A stretch of DNA of 64,000 bases from Stereum hirsutum FP-91666 SS1 (Eukaryota > Basidiomycota > Agaricomycetes > Russulales > Stereaceae): the NCBI RefSeq assembly GCF_000264905.1, contig NW_006763131.1, positions 1,289,253 to 1,353,252 of the forward strand. Direction: 5' to 3'. Shown here piece by piece: positions 12,156 to 24,316 of this stretch. The translations under genes were made by a program, and so were the position numbers. The first letter of the stretch is position 1; the number at the start of each line of letters is the position of its first letter. The notes below the pieces were generated by a model. It did not search any database. It was not told where the DNA came from and was given only the letters and a program-made list of their open reading frames with translations.

Positions 12156-14001
12156 ATGGGTCTCTTCCTCCTCGACTACGGCGCTGGCAATGTGCAGTCG
12201 CTCGCAAACTCACTTGAACGTCTCGGCCACAAGTTCGAATGGATATCATCCCCAGATGACTTTGACCGGGCCACCGTAGGCACTTTACTACTTTTCTCTC
12301 TCGCCACATCAGAAAACTGACATGATGTGACTCCTCACCCCAAATCACTGTCCCATTCCTACATCTCTACATTTATAGTCCCTCATCTTTCCTGGTGTAG
12401 GCGCCTTTCCAACAGCCGTCGATGGGCTCATTTCTCGGGGACTTTTTGAACCCCTCAAGGCGTACATCGCCTCTGGCAAACCATACTTCGGTATCTGCAT
12501 CGGCATGCAAGTGCTCTTTCAATCTTCCGCCGAATCCGAATCATCACTTCCTGGCCTCGGTGTCATACCCGCTCGCATCTCTTCATTCTCCAATGCCACC
12601 AAATCCGTCCCGCACATGGGTTGGAACTCTACCCATCTCATCGACCCCTCTTCCAAATCCGCATCAGGAGTGTCCGACGGCGCTCACTATTATTTCGTGC
12701 ACACCTTCCGAGCCGCCTACGAACCCGAAACGAACCCAGAGGGTGCGGAATGGGTGCACTCGGTAACTCAGTACGGACAGGAGATCTTCATGGCGAGTGT
12801 GAGGAAAGGGAACGTGTTTGGCTGTCAGTTCCATCCTGAAAAATCGGGTGAGGCGGGATTGCGGATGTTGGACGCTTGGCTCCGCGAACCTGAATCCTCA
12901 AGGGCACACGCACCACCAACACCACGGATACCCTGGCCACCGCGGGAGAAGGACGGCCTGACGAAACGAATCATCGCCTGTATGGACGTTCGCGCAAATG
13001 ACCAGGGCGATCTCGTCGTCACCAAAGGCGACCAATACGACGTTCGTGAAAAAGCACCGGAACCAACATCTACATCAACACCGGCGTCAACAGAATCCAA
13101 CACCGTCGCCGCCCACACCGGCGGCGCCGTTCGCAATCTTGGAAAACCCGTCGCCCTCGCCTCTCGATACTTCACCTCGGGAGCTGACGAACTCGCCCTC
13201 CTCAACATCACCTCCTTCCGTCACTCGCCCCTCCTCGACCAACCCATGATCGCCGTCGTCCGCGCTGCCGCCCAAGCCGTCTTCGTGCCTCTCACAATCG
13301 GTGGTGGAATCCGCGACACCGTCGATCCCGATGGCACACCGCACACCGCCCTCGAAGTCGCGGGTGCTTATTTCCGCGCTGGAGCGGATAAAGTCAGCAT
13401 CGGGAGCGAAGCAGTCTACGCTGTGGAGAAGATGCTTGCCAATGGCGGTAAAGGCGACGGCAAAAGCGGAATCGAGACCATCTCATGGGCGTACGGCCGA
13501 CAAGCCGTCGTCGTCTCCATCGACCCCCGTAAAGTCTACGTCGACCCAGAGACGTACGACGGTCCCTACAAGGGCGAGTTAATCCTCGCCTCTTCCGCAC
13601 GCTCCAAAGACCTCTCGAAAGACGCTTCCACGAACCCGAAAAAAGCATGGTGGTACCAATGTACTGTTTCCGGCGGACGGGAATCCCGCCCACTCTCCGT
13701 CGTCCAACTTGCGCAAGGCGTCGAACAGCTCGGAGCTGGCGAGATTCTTCTGAACAGTATCGACCGTGACGGGACGGGTGCCGGTTTCGATCATGACTTG
13801 ATTGGGTTGGTGAGGAAGGCGGTGACGATTCCAGTAGTGGCGAGTAGCGGCGCTGGCAAGGCGGAACATTTTGTGGAGGTATTCGAAGAGACCGGCGTAG
13901 AGTCTGCGTTGGCGGCGGGTATCTTCCACAGGGAGGAGGTAGGAATACAGGAGGTGAAGGAGGCGCTTCGAAAGGCGGGAATTGAAGTAAGGGGTCTCTG
14001 A
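12156..14001 (+). CDS. HIS7: Imidazole glycerol phosphate synthase, fused HisH-HisF
   Basis: Bifunctional glutamine amidotransferase/cyclase of histidine biosynthesis: glutamine-derived ammonia is channelled to PRFAR to give imidazole glycerol phosphate and AICAR. Exon 1 12156-12275, intron 103 nt, exon 2 12379-14001; 580 aa against about 550 in yeast. The N-terminal class I amidotransferase starts MGLFLLDYGAGNVQS, with nucleophile Cys80 in GICIGMQ and His192/Glu194 in HPEK. The C-terminal TIM barrel starts near RIIACMDV and carries LTIGGGIRD, ISIDPRKV-like strand ends and NSIDRDGT. A low-complexity T/S/P stretch lies in the early barrel region. The start is chosen because it places the first residues exactly at the family N-terminus. 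Confidence 0.96.
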
Positions 14002-15638
14002 AGTACTGCAAACGTGTGGAGAATAAAAGAATAGAGCATCGATGTATACAACTGGTGTATCCTCATCTATACTTATTAGACCAAGCCATACACACACACA
14101 AACTGGATCGTTCGTAGGAGGCAAACTCCAGCCATATTTACTACGAGGCCTTGATGATATCTCTCGCCACTTTGACGCCACAACAAAACCCATAGCCAAG
14201 TTCCAGGATCCGCCACCAAACCCCTATCCTCGTGATCGGACACGAAAGCCGTGTCTACTCATTGTCTACCGTGACTTGTCTCTTACTTACTATGAAAATA
14301 TAGACAAACCATATGGAGTAGAAAGCTTGAGCTCTCCCCATACTTCTCCAGCTATTTATACCCGTCGTTGTATCTACGTTCCCACTATCGCATCGCTACC
14401 AGTCTCACCGTCAGGAGTCCTTATTGACCCGACACACGTTCTTGTCTTGTTCCAGCCAAAGAACTACCCCCGACTTCCCCGTGTGCTGCAAGAACAAATA
14501 TTGGAATATCCTTCGATTTTCAGACAAACATATTCACATTCCTATTCAATCGTACTCAAGCTCGTACTACTTATACTTGACAACCCCCACATCAAAGAAC
14601 CACCACCACGAAGATACGCAAGGGCTCTGAATCATCACGGCAAGACAAAAAGATAACTTCGAAACGTAGAACAGATATTTCCACCAAGAAGGCAAAAAGT
14701 TAGAAGAAGAAATCTCAGAAAACTCGACGGATAGACAGGCTACTATATCGATTCATATTATCGGAACCTACACGAGAGATCAGACTCAAATTGTGAAAAC
14801 GACTTCGAGGACAGACGGACAGACACAGATAATAGACGTACGGGTACATTTCTGAACGGGGTGGATGGAAGATATACAGAACAGACACAGGGTAGACAGG
14901 CGCAAATGCAGACGAAGGACGGACGTACGGACACGAAATACGAAGGTGGACACACTGGAAGAAAAAAAATAGGTATTTCATAGCTAAGAGCTGGGAGTAA
15001 GAGTTGCGGGGTTGTCATTGGAATATTGGAATATACTGAAAGAGGGTGTCAAATACGGGAAGAATTCGAAGCTATGGATGGGCGAAGCTAAGTAGTCGAC
15101 AACTGAAACACAGGCTTCGCGAGGGAGAAAGAAATTTGGGATACAGATACGAAAGTCGGCAGGAGGCAAATAAAGAGAATGAAGAGGCTCAACAACGCTC
15201 CAAAGTACTAAGGGTGTATAAACGCTGGCGCGCAACGAAAAGGGTAGACGAGGACGCCAACGCGATTTATGTACAGAGACAAGGCCAAAGATCGACGCGC
15301 CATGAAGATCCGTCCACATCTATTGAAGTCGCTGGGAGAAAGCAAAGACAAGATAGGGAAAAAAGACCAAAAGGCCATCATAAGGGACCGTAGAGTCACC
15401 AATAAACGAAGAATTCATGGAGGATGGAGCCGAAAAGAAAGTTAAAACATGAATTCATCAAACAAATCGAGTAGAAGGAAAGGGAGAAACACTAGGCAAA
15501 CGGAACAAGGGAATTATCATATTGTGCCGAATCGCACCGTGCAATGCACGAAAAGTCCAACGGGCATCATCATTGGGAACGACCCGTATCATCGGCATCC
15601 ATCGACAATCGTCATCATCGGCCATTCATCGGCCCCAC
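14002..15638. other. Convergent intergenic region, no supported gene
   Basis: It lies between the 3' ends of HIS7 and the Pal1 gene. It contains a CA-rich tract near 14.09 kb and a stretch rich in AGACAGAC-like repeats at about 14.8-14.95 kb. Open frames exist (for example 14042-14656 and 15046-15393 on +), but they have biased, repetitive composition and no recognisable domain. They are best read as untranslated and spacer sequence. Confidence 0.5.
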
Positions 15639-17211
15639 CTACTTTGCACCTCCCCGCACAACGCCCTTCACCCTGTTCATCAAGCTCGTCTTCCTCCCAA
15701 GCCCACCATTCGCACCGCCCGGAGAAACCGCTGGTCCACTGACGGGGTAATCGTCAAAATATCCTGGGTGCTGGGCCTGGGCGTGCCCATAGGGCGTGGC
15801 AGGCAACTCCTTGTCCTTGGGATCCTCGACGTAGATGAATGGTTCGCTACGGTCAGATGCTGGCGATAGGTTATCTTCGCGGCCGGGGCGGCCGAATCGT
15901 CCTAGGATAGAATTTTGAGTGCGATGGGTGGGACGACCAGACGAGGGGACAGCATGTCCCTCAGAAGATGAGGTTGGTGAAGCCTCACCATTGGCTGCAC
16001 CCTCGTCATATCCTACGGGGACGTTGGGAGCGTCACGCATCTTGCGGATACGGTGCATGAGAGATTTGTTGCGCCTGACGCCGGGAGAGCCCGACAACGG
16101 AGGCGAAGGGGGCACCTCGCCATCGATTCCTCGCAGCTCGGGCTCAACGAAGATGGGTTGAGGAGGGGGAATGGCGCCACGCTTGGTAGGACGACGACCG
16201 GCGGGATCGGGACGACGATCTCTTCCGTGTGCGTGCTTACTCTCATACGCGGCCATCTCTTCCTCACGAGTCCTAGCGTCACCACCAGCGAAAAACTCTT
16301 CGTAAGGCTCCGGCTCATGCATACCCCAAGCTTCGGCGATGGCGTCAACCTGCTTCTTCGGCGGCTCTGGATAGTACGGAGAGGCAGGAGCTTTAGATGC
16401 CGCAGCGTAAGGGCCTTCGAGGCCAGGGTGATCAAGCCCGCCTTGCTGAACATCGCGGTACTTTGCCGCCACCTGGGCGTCTTCAGGGTTTACGCCCGTC
16501 CAAGAATACATTGGCGCCTTCGTGCGATGGCGGTTGCGAGAGGGGGCGCAAGCATCGAATGGACCATCATGGTGGAACACTGGAGATATGGAATGATGGA
16601 CGGAGTTAGCCATTGGGAATAAAAGAAATACAGAAAACCGAAAATCAAGACGCACTGGGACCAACACCGGTGAAATCGAGCCTATCAATGACATCTGCAT
16701 GGGTGGAGCCCTTCTTGGCTGGTTTGCGACCGGCGGCCTTTGCTTTCTCTACGGCGGCTGCCTGGCGAACGGAGTCATCGGAGTGCGAGCGACGGGTGGT
16801 GGTGGCCATGGGCCTGACCGGGGCTGTCGTGGGGTAGTTTCTAGGAAGCAGAGAAGAGATCGCGGGGAAGCTGTGAGCTTCTGCTGAGTCGGCGGATCAA
16901 GGAGTGATGACTTACACATTCGTGTTGCTCCTGCCAGTAGAAGGACGAGAGCGCTGTTGCTCGCTGGATGAACGGTATACGACGGTGTCCTTGACTGCCT
17001 CCATGACTGGATCCCTCGCTCTCGAGCGCTGGGGGGTGTTGTGAGACTGGTGGGAGCGGTGGGTCGACTTGGTTGGCGTGGAGCCTGACTTGGGGGGCGG
17101 GGCGGGCGGGACGGCGTAGGCAGGGTCTGAGAAGGGGTCGGACTGGGAGCGGAGCCTGGAGTGGTTCGGAGCTGTGGTTGAGATGGCTGCGCGGGTTGTC
17201 GAGGTAGGCAT
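15639..17211 (-). CDS. PAL1: Pal1 family cell morphology protein
   Basis: Homologue of fission yeast Pal1, a cortical protein of growth sites and eisosome/endocytic membranes. Three exons (17211-16916, 16840-16656, 16579-15639) sum to 1,422 nt and 473 aa. The N-terminus has the SDPFSDPAY motif and a DTVVYRSSSEQQRSR segment. The conserved core spans the second intron: KKGSTHADVIDRLDFTGVG followed by MFHHDGPFDACAPSRNR and KAPMYSW. The remaining half is disordered, rich in Pro, Ser and Arg, with KSLMHRIRKMRD and KTSLMNRVKGVVRG basic segments that look like a repeated short motif. Another in-frame ATG exists at 17253. Divergent from the desaturase gene (463 bp between starts). Confidence 0.88.
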
Positions 17212-17674
17212 GCTGTCGATAACGGAGAAGGGCGACGGAAAATGCGGCTGCAAGCAGGCAATTCTGATTCAGTCCTCGTCGATGAGTCTGTTCCTGTCCC
17301 TTTCCGCTTCCCGCGCCAAGGCTGCTACGTCTCGTGATGCGTCCCCAAATGTCGCGTATGGTCCAAGTTCTGCGACGTCGACTGTGTACGCTGTCGGTGC
17401 TGGATAGAACGGTGCTGTTGTGGGGGAGCTGCTGTCGGTGCTTGGACGTCGGGGTAGATGCTCACCGAAACGTTGCGGGGGAGCCAAAGGCGGAGCGGCG
17501 GCCCCGACGGCTAAAACCGAAATCGTCATGGAGCTATTTCCCCACAAATTACCCTTTCCGGACTTATCCGCAACTTATCGGTCCCTATTGGAGGCTGTTA
17601 ATTTCAGCAATTCATTCTTCCATCACGCCACGATCGCGACGCGGCGAACTGCTTTGAGCAGCCCAACTACAACC

Positions 17675-19826
17675 ATGGGCGTACCCACGACAGTCCTGCC
17701 CTGTTGGACTCGCGAGCAAGTCGCTGCTCGCATCATAGCAGGCGACAATATCTTCATTCTTCACGACAAGCTCATTCGCGTTCCAAACTCATGGCTCTCT
17801 GCGCACCCTGGTGGTTCTCTCTCCATCCATCACTTCACAGGCCGTGACGCGACGGACGAGGTCGAGGCGTTTCACTCAGATCCCACCCTTAAACGCATGT
17901 TGGGTTACGCTATTGGTACGGTTAGCCTTGGTGAAGAAGGCTGGGTCCCCTTGCTCCCACCTGCCCATGCAGGCTGGATTCGAAAAATCGGCGACGACGG
18001 CCAGCTTCACTGGCACAAGGAGTCCACAGAGCTCTATTCGGACGAACCCTCGGAGGAGTCTCCTTCATCCCAGATTCTCCTTCTTGCCAAGGCTGACAAT
18101 CCATCTACCTGCCCGTCTGCGCTTACTCTCGAACCAGCCCCGACAACTCTGTCACTAAAGCAGCAGTCCCAGCACTCTGCCGCCTACAAGCAGCTTCACA
18201 AACGCATCGCCGATGCCGGGCTCTACAACTGTCGCTACATCACCGGATATGGCCCCGAGATTGTCCGCTACGTGATCATGGCCATTGGAGCCTATGTCTT
18301 CTACCAGAAACAATGGTTCTTGACCAGTGCCTTCTGCCTCGGTGCACTCTGGCATCAGCTCGTGTTTACCGTGCATGATCTCGGTCACCTCGGTGTCACT
18401 CACGACTGGACTACGGATCGTGCCATCGCCATATTCATTGCCAACTGGATGGGAGGGCTGAGCGTCGGCTGGTGGGTCGCTGTGAGCACTACCTTTCGTT
18501 CTTTACGAAGTCCATTTCGTTGATAAAAGCTCGTGTATATACAGAACCACAACGTTCACCATGGTTTGTCCATATCATTATTGACTACTATCCACCATTA
18601 ACACCCGCCTCTAGTCGTCACCAATCATCCTTCACAGTGGGTAGCTCTTTCTTTGACTCATGTTCCTCGTACTTCAGGCGCTCTTGTCGCACAGAACACC
18701 CCAATCAGTTGTCGCACCCCAAAATGTGGTCGACGGTCTGGCACCGTACACCGTGGTCTGGTGCACAGTAGTGTCAATTTCGTAATGGCTACTACGCCTC
18801 GTGCCTCACAAATCCCAAAATTGGGAATGCGAATGGTCTGACTAGGTATATCAGTCATATGAATGTACTAAACAGCCGTTCTTCCACGGTGCCACTTTTC
18901 AAACACAATACCACCGACGCCATCTCCCCATCTTCACTATGTACACAATTCGTCCCCACTACCGATGCTAACCTCTCTCCCATGTCCACAGTGACCCCGA
19001 CATCCAACATCTCCCCTTCTTCGCCATCTCCCCCGCCTTCTTCAACTCTCTCTGGTCCACCTACTACAAACGCGAACTGACATTCGACCTCCCCGCGCGC
19101 TACCTCATCGCCGTCCAACACCGGCTCTTCTACATCATCATGTCCCTCGCGCGCTTCAACCTCTATCGCCTTTCCTACGAGCATCTCTGGAAGACGAGGA
19201 ACGATCCTAGGAAGGCGAAGGGAGGGAGATGGTATTGGTGGGGTGAGATTATCGGCTTGGTCGTTTGGGCGTTTTGGTATGGAAGGGTCTTATTGGGATG
19301 TGGAACGTGGGGGAAAACATTGGGATATCTCATGATCAGTAACATGGTGCCCAGTCCTCTACACGTCCAAGTAAGAATACGTCTCCTTCCTCCCTATCCC
19401 ACTCCCACTCAGCTTTCTGAAGTACACCAAAAACTGACTCATAACAACACTATGTAATAGATCGTGCTCTCCCATTTCTCCCGCTCAACCGCCGACCTCG
19501 GCCCCACCGAATCCTTCGTCCACCGCCAACTCCGCACCACAACCGACGTCATCTGTCACCCCTCTCTCGCCTTCCTGCACGGCGGACTGCACCTCCAAGT
19601 CACGCACCACCTCTTCCCGCGTCTCCCGCGGCACAACCTCCTCGACGCGTCGTATTTGGTTAAGGAGTTCTGCAAGGAGCAGGGGCTGGAGTACGCCGAG
19701 TTTGGGTTTTGGGAGGGGAATGGGGAGGTTAGGGGGACGTTGAAGAGCGTTGCGGATCAGTTGAAGATCGTGAAGATGGTGGCGGATAGGGAGATTGAGC
19801 ATGCGATGGGGAGGAAGAGGGATTGA
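17675..19826 (+). CDS. Cytochrome b5-fused front-end desaturase (sphingolipid delta-8 type)
   Basis: Membrane di-iron desaturase of the ER, probably acting on the long-chain base of glucosylceramides. Five exons: 17675-18481, 18545-18563, 18615-18636, 18992-19370 and 19461-19826; 530 aa. The N-terminal cytochrome b5 domain carries the haem motif HPGG (residues 44-47). Three histidine boxes follow: HDLGH at about 234-238, HNVHH at 271-275 (in a 19-nt exon) and Q455-x-x-HH, the glutamine form typical of front-end desaturases. Delta-8 sphingolipid specificity is inferred from fungal relatives; a fatty-acid front-end desaturase cannot be excluded. The ATG at 17675 is in a good context (ACAACCATGG). 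The third intron (18637-18991, 355 nt) is far longer than its neighbours. Confidence 0.9.
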
Positions 19827-20678
19827 GAGTTAGAAGTGGGGTGAAGGTGAGGTTGGCGGAGATAGATAGTGGCTGAAGCGAGTAAGTGTAGGTTGCGAGC
19901 TCCGGTTCTCGTGCATAGAATGCATAGAATCGCCTACTAGACGGTCGATCGAACTAGAATGGAGACTACCTCTACTCTCTGAACTAGCGACAAATAAAAA
20001 CCGGCAGGTAACAACACAAGCATAATGCGAAAGCTACATTGGCCAAAATGAACCAGCCGGCATAAATGGGAGAGGCCTCCCTTTGTCGAGTGGTAAATAC
20101 CCAACTGCAGCCGTCAATAGACGAAGCAGGGCTACAAGGTCAGCTAGCACCTAAACCTCGTCTACAATGAAGGTATCCACTAAGCACCAGCAGGTGTATA
20201 TAACACAAGTGAATTATGCGGGTCGCAGCTTGGGCTATCTGACGAACGTTGATTTTCCTTCCGTTAAATGCTGGTAACCGGTGTCGGTAAGCCAACAACA
20301 CAAAAAGACTTTTCGCCCTGTTGAGGTCGACGTCTAAGACCAGTAATGATTTGACCATGTGGTGGACAAGCAAAGCAGATGTTTGGAAGATGTACACTTT
20401 GTCTCAAGACGAGACTAGACTTTCGGCATCACAACACGTATTTTTTGCAGAATAGAGACAGATGAAACGCGGCTCGAGGATGGGTTAAAGGTTGCCTCCA
20501 AGCTGCTCGCTCAAGTGCATACAATCGCATGTATTGCAAGAGACCCTAGGTGCATAATGGTCGGACCCAGCTTTTGAGTGTACATGTGGTGGGAAGGAGA
20601 GCGAAGAGCATGTGATAATGAAGGAGACGACGCGACAAAGTAGTGGGGACGGGCAGCAGAAGTAGTACAGCGGGTAGT
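19827..20678. other. Convergent intergenic region, nothing recognised
   Basis: Spacer and 3' untranslated sequence between the desaturase and RPL13. Only short open frames without domain signature are seen. Confidence 0.5.
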
Positions 20679-21501
20679 TTACTTCTTCTTGGCAGCCTCC
20701 TCCTCCTCCTTCTACAAAGGATGGATAAACGATGTTAGAGGGCGCGGGGAATGTTGATAAGGAGAGCACACGAACCTTGGCAGCGCGGGCCTTGCGGGCA
20801 CCCTCGTACCTCGACTCTGCGCGAGCGTTGCGGAGTGTCTTGTACGCAGAGAATTCCCGCTCCTCGTCGGTGATTTTGCGGGGTGCTTCGGCAACGTAGG
20901 GGTCGGGGAGAGCAACGGCGGCACGAGTGGTCTCGGCGGTGAGTTCCTCAGCCTGTTACGGCGCCAAAATGGCCCAGGTCACGATCACATAACATTTGAG
21001 AACGAGCAGAGATGAACGTACCGATGAGTCGCCCTTCTTGGGCTTGCCGGCTTTCCGGGGGAAGACGACCAACCTCTCCTTGTACGCCTTCAGCCTCTCA
21101 ACGTTCAACTGCTTTCCCTCCACGCTCAAGTTCCTGCGCCTGTGGTCAACCACGATACCAACACCACGCGCAGCCTTCCTGCCAATACCGGCCTCCTTGA
21201 GCTCAGCAAGGGTGAATCCACGACCCTCACGGATCTTGATGTTGTAGCGGACAGTCTGTCCACGGACGGCGGGGCGGAGGGAGGCGATGGGGCGGACACC
21301 GAGAGCAGCGGCCTTGGCCTTACGGGCCTGACGACGGCGAAGCTTGCGGCCGGGCTGGTCGAACCAGGTCTTGACTCGGCGCTGCCAGTCCTTGCGGAAA
21401 TGGTTGTCGTGGAGAACTGAAGGTTGTCAGAGGTCAATTCCTCCGTACTTCTGATACAGTTAAAGTGGATGATACAAACCGTTGTTTTTCCCGAAACCCA
21501 T
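20679..21501 (-). CDS. RPL13: 60S ribosomal protein L13 (eL13)
   Basis: Component of the large ribosomal subunit. Four exons, 21501-21480, 21416-21022, 20952-20776 and 20711-20679, total 627 nt and 208 aa. The protein starts MGFGKNN, continues with [18 protein letters not shown] and [16 protein letters not shown], and ends in a Lys/Glu-rich tail ([10 protein letters not shown]). The first exon is only 22 nt, and the last one codes only the acidic/basic tail. Length and sequence are typical of fungal eL13. Confidence 0.95.
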
Positions 21502-22435
21502 GTTTTAGTCTGTAGGAAAGATGGTGATGGGGGTCAGCAGGACGGTCTTTCAGCGGTTCATAAGAAAAGAGAGCAGAGGTGCATCCGGTCGTCCGTTCGA
21601 CCATCCGTCCGATTGCGCTCGTTGAAACGGGCTAAACGCATCTGGATACGTCCAGACGTGTCGTTCGGACGCCGGACGAGCATTCTGTAGGGCGTACTGA
21701 CCTTGAAGGGAGTGTTGTCGTCGTCGGGAGCGATGAGCAACGAAAGGACGACGAATCCGTGTGGCTGGCTTCGGCAATTCCCGCACTGCAACATCCAACG
21801 AAGTCCAGCCGCCGAACCTCTCAGACACGTCGCGTCAGGCTCTCTCTGGCGATGGCCTTCTCCTTCCTCGTTTCTACCAGTATCAAGTTCCATGAAGCTT
21901 CTCTGTATTGTGCAATTAACCCAAAACGCTCATGAACCGACTGTCGTGATATCGAAAGAGCGCCGTGGCGAATACGCGGCTCTGACATCCTACTCCTGCA
22001 TTGCCTTCCAGACTCCAGACAGTTTGGATCTTCCTTTCGAGAGACTGTACGCCGCTGTACTTAAGTCTTTTTTGGAGGATCTCAACGAAGCTTTACCTGG
22101 AGCTTGTCTCGTACTATCCATATAGGCGGTGATGGTTCTCCCTCTCTCCAGACTGCACTTCGAACGTGCAAAACGCCTTCTGGTTTCTGGTTTCTACGCT
22201 GCTACACTTCTCCACCAATAAATGGAAAGAATACACTGGGTGAATATGCTGCTATTGACTTCAACGAATTGTAGAAGGCCTGTGAGGGCCTGTGACCTCG
22301 ACGTGACGGCCTTCTACGTCGCGTCACATCAAGTTCACCTTTCTCGGTTCGTTCCATTTCTTGCTCCACCATCCCATCTACGACGTCCCCGCTGGTCGCA
22401 AGCTTGGGTCTCTACCTCTGTTAAGCTTGGTCGTC
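21502..22435. other. Divergent intergenic region (RPL13 / KEN-box gene)
   Basis: Promoter and 5' untranslated sequence of two divergent genes. I see no TATA box or coding frame that I would defend. Confidence 0.4.
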
Positions 22436-24316
22436 ATGCCTAAGTGCGCTCCGCGACCTAGGGAGCCCTCTCGCAGGGAACAGCGGACGTTATCGAGACA
22501 ACAAAGCGCCGCATACCTCGCTCGTATAACTTCCGCCAGGCCTCTTGCAGACAAATCTTCTCAGCTCAACATCTACAGAGATACCCAAGCTACGATACAC
22601 TCTACCCCCACAAAGTTACTACCATCTTCGACAAGGAGATCCACTGGCCGTCGCCGCGACAAACCTATCATCATACCCGTCTCTCCTTCTCCTGCGTCGC
22701 GAAGCCGCCGAGCCAAGGGATCCCTCAGACGAAAAGCACGCAAAGAATCGACCACGCCAGCTTCTTCCATCTCTCGTCGAAGTAGTTCTGTCTCGCTCAG
22801 CCAGTATCACACGGCGAGGACTGGCGGTGACGAGATTCAACAACTGCTTCAGGCTTTTCAAACCCGCGTCGCTCGTACTGCTATCGAGATCGGTGACAAG
22901 GCGGACAAGCTAGCTGTTTCTCGTGTCAACGCTGGTTCGAACAGCTCCTCTAGGAAGAAACTACGTTCTCCTCTTCCTAGGGCCCCACCGTCACCTCAAC
23001 GTACTCCCAAGTTAGCCGCCGCCTCTCCTCGCAAACGCTCTCGGCCGCTCAATGTCCGCCCCACCGTCTCTGAGGACCTTTTCTCACCTGCTCGCGTCAC
23101 TGCCACTTCAAAAGCCAAGGAGAACGTACCTACCGCTACCGAAGTGCCGAAATCGCCGGGCCTCCGTCTGCGGAAATCCTCGAAGGAGAACATCCGCTTG
23201 AAGCCTCGCGAAGTACCACTTGTAGTCGGTGGCCGCCGTCATGTCATCGCGAAACGCAAACCTAGGAAGCCTTCAGTTACTCCTACCCCGCTTGCATCGA
23301 GCCCCTCTAAGTCACAGCAAGAACAAGCCGTCGCAATCAAGGACCGTCCCAGCGGTACACGTACTTCAGCTCTTCCTCTTACGCCTACGCAGAAACAACA
23401 CGTCGCTCAGAAAAACGTCCTCGCTCCCAAACAGCATTCAGTCACTGCTCGCACCTCTCTGGCATCCACAAGGTCTCTAGAGACAGCTCTTGCACCCGTT
23501 ACGAGACCTCCCTCCAGGCAATCAGAACATTCGCAGGTTATACTTCATCCTAGACCCCTCGAAGCCTTGGTCATTACACCCGACGGTTCTGCCCCCACCA
23601 AGCAGTCCACCCCGAACAGCAAGAAGCTTCGCCCTGTCATTCGTGCAGTTCAAAGGTCACCTAAACCTACCACAGAATCTCCCCGCATCGTGCCCATCCG
23701 TCCCAAACTCCTCACTTCGTCTAATAAGTCTTCGCCTTCGCCTCTCAAGCCTAAACCTCTCTCCACGGCGCTCCACGCTGAACGGACACTTTCCAGTCGC
23801 CGGTCGACATCCGCTGTCCCTCGCCCGCCGTGGCCGACAGAGACGTCTGCGCCACTGGTGCGCTCGGGGATTGCGGCAACGGACGTCACTGCCTCCGAGG
23901 CTCTGCCACTGCCTCGAGACAAGAGCAATCTGGCCTTGTCGACCTCGGACGTCCGTCCTGTCTCGGCAGTGCCCGTCCCACAAGAGAATATCCCTATCCA
24001 ACCTTGTAGCACAATAGCAGATCCACTCCCCGAAGCTATCCCTTCGGCCAAAGCCAGTACTCACAATTCCTGCGGTCCTCCGACTAGTCGCGTTCTCCCT
24101 GGTGCATTCCCGACACCGCCGCCATCCCCTGCCCGTAGCCCAACTACACACGCTGTTCCATCCGCCTTTTCTTGGTCACTCTTCGCCCGTGCATCCAATA
24201 AGGATGCCGTTGATACTGGGAGGACTACTGGAAGTGAGACTGCACGGAAGAAGGGAGGGTTGAGGGCGATCGAGAAGATGGTGAAGGCCGTGTGGCGGCC
24301 TCCTTGGAGAGGTTGA
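22436..24316 (+). CDS. Disordered Ser/Pro/Arg-rich protein with KEN boxes
   Basis: Single-exon gene of 626 codons, not matched to a named family. The protein is basic and low-complexity throughout. Short motifs stand out: two KEN boxes (about residues 228 and 250), many S/T-P sites including SPRKR and SPQRTPK of CDK type, and several Arg/Lys clusters. The one region with regular helical character is near residues 140-165 (EIQQLLQAFQTRVARTAIEI). The C-terminus ends IEKMVKAVWRPPWRG after a Pro-rich stretch. KEN boxes with CDK sites are typical of proteins degraded by the APC/C, so a mitotic or G1 substrate is conceivable, but this is inference. The ATG follows a poor match to a Kozak context. 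Confidence 0.7.
   Translation: MPKCAPRPREPSRREQRTLSRQQSAAYLARITSARPLADKSSQLNIYRDTQATIHSTPTKLLPSSTRRSTGRRRDKPIIIPVSPSPASRSRRAKGSLRRKARKESTTPASSISRRSSSVSLSQYHTARTGGDEIQQLLQAFQTRVARTAIEIGDKADKLAVSRVNAGSNSSSRKKLRSPLPRAPPSPQRTPKLAAASPRKRSRPLNVRPTVSEDLFSPARVTATSKAKENVPTATEVPKSPGLRLRKSSKENIRLKPREVPLVVGGRRHVIAKRKPRKPSVTPTPLASSPSKSQQEQAVAIKDRPSGTRTSALPLTPTQKQHVAQKNVLAPKQHSVTARTSLASTRSLETALAPVTRPPSRQSEHSQVILHPRPLEALVITPDGSAPTKQSTPNSKKLRPVIRAVQRSPKPTTESPRIVPIRPKLLTSSNKSSPSPLKPKPLSTALHAERTLSSRRSTSAVPRPPWPTETSAPLVRSGIAATDVTASEALPLPRDKSNLALSTSDVRPVSAVPVPQENIPIQPCSTIADPLPEAIPSAKASTHNSCGPPTSRVLPGAFPTPPPSPARSPTTHAVPSAFSWSLFARASNKDAVDTGRTTGSETARKKGGLRAIEKMVKAVWRPPWRG

Noticed and set aside
14042..14656. 204-codon open frame after HIS7
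   Set aside because: Repetitive, CA-rich composition, no domain, and it sits in convergent 3' sequence.
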